Origin: Thiotrichales bacterium
Lineage (GTDB): Bacteria; Pseudomonadota; Gammaproteobacteria; Thiomicrospirales; Thiomicrospiraceae
NCBI GenBank assembly: GCA_014763835.1
Contig: JACXUQ010000029.1
Location: 1 to 9,792 of the forward strand
DNA: 9,792 bases
Reading direction: 5' to 3'
The first letter of the stretch is position 1, and each line of letters opens with the position of its first letter. Shown piece by piece: positions 1-6,973 of this stretch. The translations under genes and the position numbers were made by a program. Below the pieces are notes generated by a model. The model was given only the letters and a program-made list of their open reading frames with translations, made no database searches and was not told where the DNA came from.

Positions 1-97
1 AAAACTTGCTAATAGCGAGCTATTGGCTGCGTTTTCCGCCTCAACCAGCCAATTTTTTCCTCATTTTTATTTCGCGCCCCACTCGTGCAAAGCTCTC
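1..97. repeat. Palindromic dispersed repeat, copy 1 (truncated at window edge)
   Basis: This stretch aligns, with about ten substitutions and one 2-base indel, to positions 3422-3520 of the complete copy upstream of tkt. It holds the central hairpin (stem 8-15 with 20-27, loop CGAG at 16-19) and the whole right arm, ending in the shared block from TTTCGCG near 71 to the terminal CTC at 95-97. The left arm must lie before position 1. It sits downstream of gap, so a transcript reading on from tkt-gap would carry it. No protein is recognisable in it. I infer a mobile or formerly mobile palindromic element; its family is unknown to me. Confidence 0.75.
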
Positions 98-237
98 AGG
101 AAGAAGTTAAACCTCTTCCTAAACCTGCCTGATTCTTTTGGTTGTGTGGGCAGTTCTAGGCGTGCCGAAGGAGTTTACAATTGGTAAACGACTGGCAGGC
201 ACAACAACGAAATGCCCCACAAACAAAACGAATCGTC
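98..237. other. Non-coding 3' flank of gap
   Basis: There is no convincing gene here. Two small inverted repeats are visible. One is a 7-bp stem, AGGAAGA at 98-104 with TCTTCCT at 114-120, directly abutting the palindromic repeat. The other is a 6-bp stem, GTTTAC at 173-178 with GTAAAC at 184-189. Neither is followed by a T-run on the minus strand, so I do not call a terminator for gap. Transcription may run on into the next gene of the cluster, which is outside the window. Confidence 0.5.
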
Positions 238-1239
238 TTAGTTGCTGCCTACGTGCTCTACAACACGCATCATGTTGCATGTATAGCCGTACTCGTTGTC
301 GTACCAAGCAACCACTTTAACGAAAGTAGAATCCAATGCGATACCTGCTTTAGCGTCAAAGATAGATGGGTGAGAATCACCACGGAAGTCAGTAGAAACG
401 TTAGCTTCTTCAGTGTAGCCAAGAACACCGGCCAATTCGCCTTCAGATGCTTTCTTCATGGCTGCACAGATATCAGCGTAAGAAGCTTCTTTTTCCAACT
501 CAACAGTCAAGTCAACAACAGACACGTCAGAAGTAGGAACACGGAACGCCATACCAGTCAACTTACCGTTCAATTCTGGAAGAACAACACCTACCGCTTT
601 AGCAGCACCAGTTGAAGATGGGATGATGTTTTCCAGGATACCGCGACCACCGCGCCAGTCTTTAGAAGAAGGGCCGTCAACCGTTTTCTGAGTAGCCGTT
701 GCAGCGTGAACAGTAGACATCAAACCACGTTTGATACCGAAGTTGTCGTTCAGTACTTTAGCAACCGGTGCCAAACCGTTAGTGGTACAAGAAGCGGCAG
801 AAACGATTGCTTGACCAGCGTAAGAGTTGTGGTTAACACCATATACGAACATTGGAGTGTGGTCTTTTGAAGGAGCTGATTGAACAACTTTCTTCGCACC
901 CGCTTCGATGTGTGCTTGGCAAGATTCTTCAGTCAAGAAGAAACCAGTACATTCGATAACTAGGTCAGCGCCTACTTCATCCCATTTCAAATCAGCTGGG
1001 TTACGCTCCGCAGTGATGCGGATAGTTTTGCCGTTAACGATCAGGTTACCATCTTTAACAGAAACGTCACCGTCAAAACGACCGTGAACTGAGTCATACT
1101 TCAACATGTAAGCCAAGTACTCAGGATCCAACAAATCGTTGATCGCAACTACTTCGATGTTTTTGAAGTCTTTAGCCGCTGCGCGGAAAGCCATACGACC
1201 GATACGGCCGAAACCATTGATACCTACTTTAATAGTCAT
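238..1239 (-). CDS. gap: Type I glyceraldehyde-3-phosphate dehydrogenase
   Basis: This cytosolic enzyme interconverts glyceraldehyde 3-phosphate plus phosphate and NAD+ with 1,3-bisphosphoglycerate and NADH, in glycolysis, gluconeogenesis or the Calvin cycle. The 333-residue product has the usual full length and aligns throughout with E. coli GapA. The N-terminal Rossmann motif is GINGFGRIGR (residues 7-16). Asp35, in INDLLD, sits where NAD-preferring enzymes carry the acidic residue that contacts the adenosine ribose. The catalytic Cys151 lies in SCTTN and its partner is His178; GMAFRVPT and WYDNEYGY are also present. The residue after CTTN is Gly, not the common Cys. The ATG start is supported by AGGAG (1248-1252), 8 bases upstream. 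It follows tkt by 85 bp and is probably co-transcribed with it. Codon choice is visibly more biased (for example many CGT) than in the pump genes, which suggests high expression. Identification is very secure; cofactor preference is inferred. Confidence 0.98.
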   Translation of the reverse strand: MTIKVGINGFGRIGRMAFRAAAKDFKNIEVVAINDLLDPEYLAYMLKYDSVHGRFDGDVSVKDGNLIVNGKTIRITAERNPADLKWDEVGADLVIECTGFFLTEESCQAHIEAGAKKVVQSAPSKDHTPMFVYGVNHNSYAGQAIVSAASCTTNGLAPVAKVLNDNFGIKRGLMSTVHAATATQKTVDGPSSKDWRGGRGILENIIPSSTGAAKAVGVVLPELNGKLTGMAFRVPTSDVSVVDLTVELEKEASYADICAAMKKASEGELAGVLGYTEEANVSTDFRGDSHPSIFDAKAGIALDSTFVKVVAWYDNEYGYTCNMMRVVEHVGSN

Positions 1240-1261
1240 CGTTTTTACTCCTAAAAATAAC

Positions 1262-1285
1262 CGGGTTCAGTCTAAACCGAACCCG
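1262..1285 (-). promoter_or_regulatory. Intercistronic hairpin between tkt and gap
   Basis: The 7-base arms CGGGTTC (1262-1268) and GAACCCG (1279-1285) form a perfect stem around a 10-base loop. On the transcribed minus strand the stem is followed by GTTATTTTTAGG, a weak U-rich stretch that runs into the gap ribosome-binding site. This could be a leaky terminator, an RNA-processing or stabilising structure, or both. Its position would allow different tkt and gap transcript levels. The function is inferred from structure only. Confidence 0.5.
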
Positions 1286-1324
1286 ATTGGATATTAAATT
1301 CGAATTGAATTTGAAAAAATGAGA

Positions 1325-3313
1325 TTACTTACCTAGAACGCGGTTAGCGGTTGCTACAACGTTTTCAACTGTGAAGCCGAACTCTTTGAACAGCGCACCT
1401 GCAGGAGCAGATTCACCGAAAGACTTCATGCACACAACATCACCGTCCAGACCAACATACTTGTACCAAGACTCAGCAACACCGGCTTCGATCGCAACGC
1501 GCTTAACACCTGGAATCAATACAGAATCTTTATAAGCTTGGTCTTGCGCATCATATGCATTGGTACAAGGCATAGAGACAACACGTACGTTTGCATCCAT
1601 CGCTTCAGCGGCATTGACCGCCAATTCCACTTCAGAACCGGTTGCAATGAAGATGATGTCTGGCGTGCCAGCACAATCTTTCAGCACATAACCGCCTTTT
1701 TCGATGTTCTTAACTTGTTCTGGAGTACGAGGCATTGGCTTCAGGTTTTGACGTGAGAATACCAACGCAGTCGGCGCATTGCCGCGTAGCATTGCCATTT
1801 TCCAAGAAACCGCAGATTCGATCGCATCGCAACCACGCCAAGTTTGGAAGTTAGGAATCACACGCATCGTCGCCATTTGCTCTACAGGCTGGTGCGTAGG
1901 ACCATCTTCACCCAGACCGATAGAGTCGTGTGTGAATACATAAATCGTACCGATCTTCATCAATGCAGACATACGCAACGCGTTACGCATGAATTCCATG
2001 AACATGAAGAAAGTACCGCCGTACACTTTGAAACCGCCGTGCAGAACCATACCGTTCATCATGTGCGCCATACCGAACTCACGCACACCCCATGACAGGT
2101 AGTTACCGTTAGCATTGTCGTGGTTAACTTTGACCGTGCCAGACCAGTTAGTCAGGTTAGAACCTGTCAAGTCAGCAGAACCACCGAACAACTCAGGAAC
2201 GATTGGACCCATTGCTTCGATTGCATTTTGAGACGCTTTACGAGAAGCGATGTTTGGCATCTGTTCTTGCGTGTGCGCAATGAATTTATCCATTTCCACT
2301 TCGAAGTTAGCTGGCAATTCACCGGCCATACGACGCTCGAATTCAGCCGCCAATTCTGGGTGCTCAGCACGGTAAGCTTCAAAACGGGCATTCCATTCCG
2401 CTTCGTCTTTAGCACCTTGTGCTTTGTGATCCCAACCAGCGTAAATGTCTTCTGGAATTTCAAAAGGAGCGTGCGGCCAGTTCAGGAATTCACGCGCAGC
2501 CGCGATCTCTTTGTCGCCCAGCGGCGCGCCGTGGCAGTCGTGAGAACCACACAGGTTTGGAGAACCGAAACCGATGATAGTACGTGTACAGATCAAAGAA
2601 GGCTTGTCAGTTACAGACTTAGCTTCTTCAATCGCTTTGTTGACAGCGTCCGCATCGTGACCGTCTACATTACGGATAACGTGCCAGTTGTAAGATTCGA
2701 AACGACCCGCAACATCACGCTCCATCCAGTCGCCGATATGACCGTCAATAGAGATATCGTTGTCATCCCAGAAAGCGATCAGTTTGCCCAGACCCAAAGC
2801 ACCGGCCATTGCGCCCGCTTCGTGAGACAGACCTTCCATCAAACAGCCGTCGCCCATAAACACGTAAGTGTGGTGGTCAACGATAGTGTGGCCAGGACGG
2901 TTGAACTGCGCAGCCAACGTACGCTCGGCAATCGCCATACCGACCGCGTTAGTGATACCTTGACCCAGCGGACCAGTGGTTGTTTCGATACCGTCGGCAT
3001 AACCGTATTCAGGGTGACCAGCCGTCTTAGAGTGCAATTGACGGAATTGTTTGATGTCTTCGATGCTCAGATCGAACCCAGTCAGGTGCAACAAAGAATA
3101 GATCAGCATAGAGCCGTGACCGTTAGACAGTACGAAACGGTCGCGGTCCGCCCACTTGCCGTTAGCCGGGTTATATTTCATGTGGCTGTTCCACAGTACC
3201 TCGGCAATATCAGCCATCCCCATAGGCGCGCCTGGGTGACCTGAATTAGCCTTTTGAACCGCATCCATACTCAAGGCACGGATCGCGTTTGCAAGTTCTC
3301 TACGAGTTGCCAT
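1325..3313 (-). CDS. tkt: Transketolase
   Basis: This thiamine-diphosphate enzyme moves two-carbon ketol units between sugar phosphates (for example xylulose 5-phosphate to ribose 5-phosphate or erythrose 4-phosphate) in the pentose phosphate pathway and Calvin cycle. The 662-residue product matches the length and order of E. coli TktA. The N-terminal half holds the cofactor motif GDG (154-156) through DDN (183-185), with His26, His66, His100 and His261 in the expected conserved contexts. The central pyrimidine-binding domain carries VREFG, with catalytic Glu412, and GLGEDGPTHQP (466-476), with His474. The C-terminal domain ends with FGESAPA and EFGFTVENVV. The ATG start is preceded by GAGGAAG (3318-3324). 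It is first of a tkt-gap pair, and a palindromic repeat begins about 45 bp upstream of the start. It would be called cbbT if the cluster is autotrophic, but that cannot be decided here. Confidence 0.98.
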   Translation of the reverse strand: MATRRELANAIRALSMDAVQKANSGHPGAPMGMADIAEVLWNSHMKYNPANGKWADRDRFVLSNGHGSMLIYSLLHLTGFDLSIEDIKQFRQLHSKTAGHPEYGYADGIETTTGPLGQGITNAVGMAIAERTLAAQFNRPGHTIVDHHTYVFMGDGCLMEGLSHEAGAMAGALGLGKLIAFWDDNDISIDGHIGDWMERDVAGRFESYNWHVIRNVDGHDADAVNKAIEEAKSVTDKPSLICTRTIIGFGSPNLCGSHDCHGAPLGDKEIAAAREFLNWPHAPFEIPEDIYAGWDHKAQGAKDEAEWNARFEAYRAEHPELAAEFERRMAGELPANFEVEMDKFIAHTQEQMPNIASRKASQNAIEAMGPIVPELFGGSADLTGSNLTNWSGTVKVNHDNANGNYLSWGVREFGMAHMMNGMVLHGGFKVYGGTFFMFMEFMRNALRMSALMKIGTIYVFTHDSIGLGEDGPTHQPVEQMATMRVIPNFQTWRGCDAIESAVSWKMAMLRGNAPTALVFSRQNLKPMPRTPEQVKNIEKGGYVLKDCAGTPDIIFIATGSEVELAVNAAEAMDANVRVVSMPCTNAYDAQDQAYKDSVLIPGVKRVAIEAGVAESWYKYVGLDGDVVCMKSFGESAPAGALFKEFGFTVENVVATANRVLGK

Positions 3314-3357
3314 ACAACTTCCTCAATTGGTAAATAAATTCGGTGACTGTGGAATAA

Positions 3358-3521
3358 AGAGAGCTTTCCACGAGATGGCGGCACGAATAAAAATGGTTAA
3401 AAATCGCCTGTTTTTTGTTGGAAAACTTGCCAATAGCCAGCTATTAGCTGCGTGTTCCGCCTCAATCAGGCGATTTTTTCCTCATTTTTTTGTTTCGCGC
3501 CCCACTCGTGCAAAGTTCTCT
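3358..3521. repeat. Palindromic dispersed repeat, copy 2 (complete)
   Basis: This is a large imperfect palindrome centred near 3438. The ends are AGAGAGCTTT (3358-3367) and AAAGTTCTCT (3512-3521), which are inverted repeats with one mismatch. Further in, CACGAG (3369-3374) faces CTCGTG (3505-3510). A perfect 12-bp stem pairs AAAAATCGCCTG (3399-3410) with CAGGCGATTTTT (3467-3478). The centre is a hairpin, AATAG (3432-3436) with CTATT (3441-3445). Nearly the whole of each 80-bp arm can be aligned to the other. There is no internal open frame of note. The right two thirds recur at 1-97. The size and shape suggest a MITE- or ERIC-like element; exact ends and any target-site duplication are uncertain. 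It would lie in the leader or promoter region of tkt. Confidence 0.8.
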
Positions 3522-3766
3522 AAAAATGCCCTTGAACGGCACTTCAAAAAATCCTAATCCTATCCCACATGATAAATTTGGACGATTATTCTCTCTTAAA
3601 ACAACAAAATCATCAAGTTTTCTTATCTAATTATTAGATTTGCAACTCAGCCCCCAGACCGGGCAAAGCCGTTGTAATCACTGGTTTTTCGGCACTTAAG
3701 ACGGCAATTCTGACATCCACTGCCGCCGATACCCGGCCTGTTGAGTTTTGCAAGCCCGCGAAAACC
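3522..3766. other. Non-coding region between RND operon end and tkt upstream repeat
   Basis: I see no recognisable gene. The part at 3522-3645 is AT-rich and contains a perfect short palindrome, ATCTAAT-T-ATTAGAT (3625-3639). It probably holds the tkt promoter, read leftward, but no -35/-10 pair stands out enough to call. The part at 3646-3766 is more GC-rich and is open in one minus-strand frame down to a TAA at 3634-3636, with no recognisable domain. No clear T-tailed terminator for the RND operon is visible. Confidence 0.5.
3730..3749. repeat. 20-bp sequence shared with the 9024-9076 terminator arm
   Basis: The 20 bases at 3730-3749 match the right arm of the terminator stem at 9055-9074 at 19 of 20 positions (G versus C at 3743/9068). 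Only a poor inverted partner exists nearby, around 3761-3774 over the RND stop codon, so this copy does not make a good terminator. It may be a decayed or rearranged copy of a recurring terminator sequence. Confidence 0.5.
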
Positions 3767-6700
3767 TCAGGCTGGCTGCCGCTTCCAACGTGCCTTAATG
3801 CGCCCCCAACGCTGATGTTCGTGCTCATAAACCGACAGCAGGGCCGGAATCACCAGCAAAATCAGAAAGGTTGAAAACATCAAACCAAAGGCAATCGCCG
3901 TCGCCATCGGAATCAGAAACTGCGCTTGCAGCGAGGTTTCATACAGCAGCGGCGTCAAGCCGGCGATTGTCGTCAAAGAGGTCAGCAACACGGCACGCAC
4001 ACGCTGCACCGCCGCCTCTTCCAGCGCTTCATTCACGCCCAAACCATCCTCGCGCAAGCGCTTATAGAAACTCACCAGAATAATGGAATCGTTCACCACA
4101 ATACCCGACAAGCCGAAGAACCCGAACAGCGACAGAATGGTCATGTCCAATCCCATCCACCAGTGCCCCATAATCGCACCGATCAGCCCGAACGGGATCG
4201 CCGTCATCACCACCAGCGGCCAACCGTAAGAACCGAACACCCAGGCCAGCACGATATAGATAATCGACAGCCCCAGCAACAGACCGATTTTCATATCACC
4301 CATCGCTTCCGCCTGACGGGCGCGTTGCCCCTCGATACTGTAATTCAACCCATACTGCTGCACCAGTTGCGGCAGGGTGCTTTGCTGCAACTGCGCCAGA
4401 ATCAGGTTGGCGTTATTGGCGTTTTTATCGACCTCGCCCACTACAGTGACCGCCAGCTGACCGTCGACATGGCGCATCACATCAAAACCGCGCTGCGTGC
4501 GCCAGGTGGCAACCGAACTTAAAGCCACGCGCTCCCCGCTCGGCGCCACCACATGCATGCGACTCAAGGTCGCCAACGTCCCCTGTTCGTCGCGTGAGTA
4601 TTGCACGCGCACTTCAATCTCATCCTCTTCATCGGTGAAGATCTGCACTAGACGACCCGAAAAAGCGTCCGCCAACTGCCGCCCCAAGGAAACATAGGTC
4701 AGCCCCAGCGCCTTGCCCTGCGGCGTCAGCTCGTACACCAGCTGATCGCGCCCGAACGGCAGGTCATCACGCACCCCGCTGACACCGGTGATTTGCGTCA
4801 ACACCTGCTGCAAATCGAGCGCTGCCTGCTTGAGCTGCATCGGTTCGGCGCCTTTCAGACGAATATCGATATCGCTGCCCGGCGGCCCCATACGCGGCGC
4901 TTCCATGGTCAACACATCCAAACCGGGGACACTGCCGGCTTTTTCCTGCCACACCCGGATAAACTCGGCATTACGGGTTTTACGCTGGTCGGGCTCCACC
5001 AGCTCGATATTCACGCCACAGTAATTCGGACCGCTCTGCGTGCTGGTTTCGTTAAAGTGCACCACCGCGGTTTTGACAATCCCCGGCTCCAACTGCGCTT
5101 CGGTTTCACGCAATGCTTTATAGAGACGCTCCGCGTAAGCGGCCGTCGCCTCGCTTGACGTGCCGGAGACAAAGCGCGCATCGGCATTGATTTTGGTGGA
5201 CTCGGGCGACGGGAAGAACACAAATCCCAAGCGCCCGCCGGCCAGCAGACCGATGGCAAAAATCATCAATCCCAGTGCACTCGCCAGCGTCACGGCACGG
5301 TTGGCCAACACCCAGCGGATCATCATGCGGAACTGATGGTGACGCAGATGGTCGATGGTGTGATCCAAGCGATAACGGACCGAACCGGGCTGCGCAGGCT
5401 GCAATCCTTTGAAGGCATGGCGTAGATGACCAGGCAGGATAGTGAAACTTTCCAACAGCGAGGCGAAAATTACGGCAATAATCACCAGCGGAATGGCGAA
5501 GAGGATATTGCCCATTTCGCCGCCGATCATCATCAACGGCAAAAACGCCGCCACCGTCGTCAAAGAGGAGGCCGTGACCGGCGCCAGCATACGGTGCGCA
5601 CCGCCCTCCGCAGCCTGCAAATGGTTTTCGCCCATCTCGTGATGCGCCAAGGCATCCTCACCGACCACAATGGCATCATCAACGATAATCCCCAGCGCCA
5701 TAATCAGACCGAACAGACTCACCATATTGATGCTGCCGCCGGCCAGATACATGATCATCAAAGTCGCCATAAAAGAGACCGGAATCCCCACCGCCACCCA
5801 GAAGGCGACGCGGCCGTTCATAAACAGATAGAGAATCAGCACCACCAGTATCAAGCCGCTGATACCGTTATTCACCAATAGCATAATACGCTGATACACC
5901 AGCGACCAGGTTTCGTCATAGACCCGCAACTCTACCCCTTGCGGCAATTGCGGTCGCGCCTGCTGCAGCCAGGCGTCCAAAATCTGCGCCGACTTCAAAG
6001 TATCGCCGCTTTCGGCACGCATCAACTGCAACTCCACCGCCGTTTTGCCGTCCACCTGCAGAGTAGGCGAATCTTTCAACGGGCGTCGCTCGACATGTCC
6101 AACTTCACCCAAAGCGATATGTTCGGAGGCATTCGCCACCAGCGGCATCTGCGCAAATTCGGTTTCGGTACGTTTCTGCTCCAGAGCGCGCAGATCACGC
6201 ACACTGTCAAGGTCGCCGACCGAGCCGGCAGGATAGTCGCGACTCATGCCGACCACCTGATTGCCGATCTGCTCCAGTGATAAGCCGTAATGCTCCAACG
6301 TGCGCTGCGGCACCTCTATCGCCATCTCCTCGGAAGGCAAGCCTTTGAAATTGATCTTATCGATGCCGCGATCCAGCAACTGCCGCTCGAAATCGCGCGA
6401 CAGCTTGCGCAATTCGCCCAAACTGGCCTGATCACTCAGCAACAGCAGACGCGCGATCGGCTCATAACGGATCACGCGCTCAACAATCGGACGTTCGGAA
6501 TCCTGCGGCAGGTTGCGCAACTCATTGATGCGCTGATTGATCTGATCGATCGCCTCGATCATATCGGTGCCTTCCTTGAACTTCAGCGAAATCGACGACA
6601 GACCCAATGCCGAGGTGGAGGTCATTTCGTCCAAGCCGTCGAGATTGCGCAATACCCGTTCAATCGGATCGGTCACACTGTTTTCCACATCTTCGGCATT

Positions 6701-6973
6701 CGCCCCCGGCCAGACTACGCGCACCGAGGCATAGTCCAGATCGAAATTCGGAAAAAACTGCACATTGAGCTTCAGCAAGGCCACAATGCCCAGCAGAATC
6801 ATAATGATCATCAACAGGTTTGGCGCCACCTTGTGGCGCGCAAACAAACCGATAATGCCATGCGATTTGAACTTGTTTTCGTGCAAATGGTAATCCTGAT
6901 CCAGATTGCGCGCCGGACTCTCGAGTTCCTCCGCTCTCAATTCAGATGAGGGTGTGCGCTCGTCAATACTCAC
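3767..6973 (-). CDS. RND-family (AcrB-like) inner-membrane efflux transporter
   Basis: This is a proton-driven pump of the resistance-nodulation-division superfamily (HAE1-like, AcrB/MdtB/MexB type), expected to export hydrophobic compounds from the inner membrane and periplasm. The 1068 residues match the family length. A hydrophilic N-terminus of about 45 residues precedes TM1 (about 51-69). A first periplasmic domain follows, then TM2-6 (about 362-515), a second periplasmic domain from about 583, and TM8-12 (about 895-1047). The TM4 motif GIIVDDAIVVGEDA carries the paired aspartates 432-433 needed for proton relay. In TM10 the motif is GIVVNDSIILV (957-967), without the lysine of AcrB. The start is GTG, and its first base to the TGA of the upstream gene form a GTGA 4-bp overlap. 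GAGGTGG lies just upstream, which indicates translational coupling. No outer-membrane channel gene is present here, so a TolC-type partner must come from elsewhere. The substrate cannot be predicted. Confidence 0.95.
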   Translation of the reverse strand: MSIDERTPSSELRAEELESPARNLDQDYHLHENKFKSHGIIGLFARHKVAPNLLMIIMILLGIVALLKLNVQFFPNFDLDYASVRVVWPGANAEDVENSVTDPIERVLRNLDGLDEMTSTSALGLSSISLKFKEGTDMIEAIDQINQRINELRNLPQDSERPIVERVIRYEPIARLLLLSDQASLGELRKLSRDFERQLLDRGIDKINFKGLPSEEMAIEVPQRTLEHYGLSLEQIGNQVVGMSRDYPAGSVGDLDSVRDLRALEQKRTETEFAQMPLVANASEHIALGEVGHVERRPLKDSPTLQVDGKTAVELQLMRAESGDTLKSAQILDAWLQQARPQLPQGVELRVYDETWSLVYQRIMLLVNNGISGLILVVLILYLFMNGRVAFWVAVGIPVSFMATLMIMYLAGGSINMVSLFGLIMALGIIVDDAIVVGEDALAHHEMGENHLQAAEGGAHRMLAPVTASSLTTVAAFLPLMMIGGEMGNILFAIPLVIIAVIFASLLESFTILPGHLRHAFKGLQPAQPGSVRYRLDHTIDHLRHHQFRMMIRWVLANRAVTLASALGLMIFAIGLLAGGRLGFVFFPSPESTKINADARFVSGTSSEATAAYAERLYKALRETEAQLEPGIVKTAVVHFNETSTQSGPNYCGVNIELVEPDQRKTRNAEFIRVWQEKAGSVPGLDVLTMEAPRMGPPGSDIDIRLKGAEPMQLKQAALDLQQVLTQITGVSGVRDDLPFGRDQLVYELTPQGKALGLTYVSLGRQLADAFSGRLVQIFTDEEDEIEVRVQYSRDEQGTLATLSRMHVVAPSGERVALSSVATWRTQRGFDVMRHVDGQLAVTVVGEVDKNANNANLILAQLQQSTLPQLVQQYGLNYSIEGQRARQAEAMGDMKIGLLLGLSIIYIVLAWVFGSYGWPLVVMTAIPFGLIGAIMGHWWMGLDMTILSLFGFFGLSGIVVNDSIILVSFYKRLREDGLGVNEALEEAAVQRVRAVLLTSLTTIAGLTPLLYETSLQAQFLIPMATAIAFGLMFSTFLILLVIPALLSVYEHEHQRWGRIKARWKRQPA

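Noticed and set aside
98..120. Hairpin AGGAAGA/TCTTCCT as the gap terminator
   Set aside because: The stem is AT-rich, 7 bp long, and not followed by a T-run on the minus strand.
2120..3244. Long plus-strand open frame of 374 codons
   Set aside because: It lies wholly opposite the unmistakable transketolase gene and has no recognisable domain. It is a shadow caused by the biased codon use of tkt.
3358..3521. The palindrome as a CRISPR array, tRNA or riboswitch
   Set aside because: There are no regularly spaced direct repeats, no cloverleaf and no aptamer motif I recognise. The dominant feature is a single long inverted repeat present in at least two loci.
3625..3639. Palindrome ATCTAATTATTAGAT as an operator or terminator
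   Set aside because: It is entirely AT-rich and short, with a one-base centre and no T-tail. Such palindromes arise readily in AT-rich DNA.
3926..4522. Plus-strand open frames opposite the RND gene (also near 5426-5881, 5939-6280 and 6290-6949)
   Set aside because: Their compositions are rich in Arg, Gln and His, typical of antisense frames of GC-rich genes. They match nothing I know, and the opposite strand is clearly coding.
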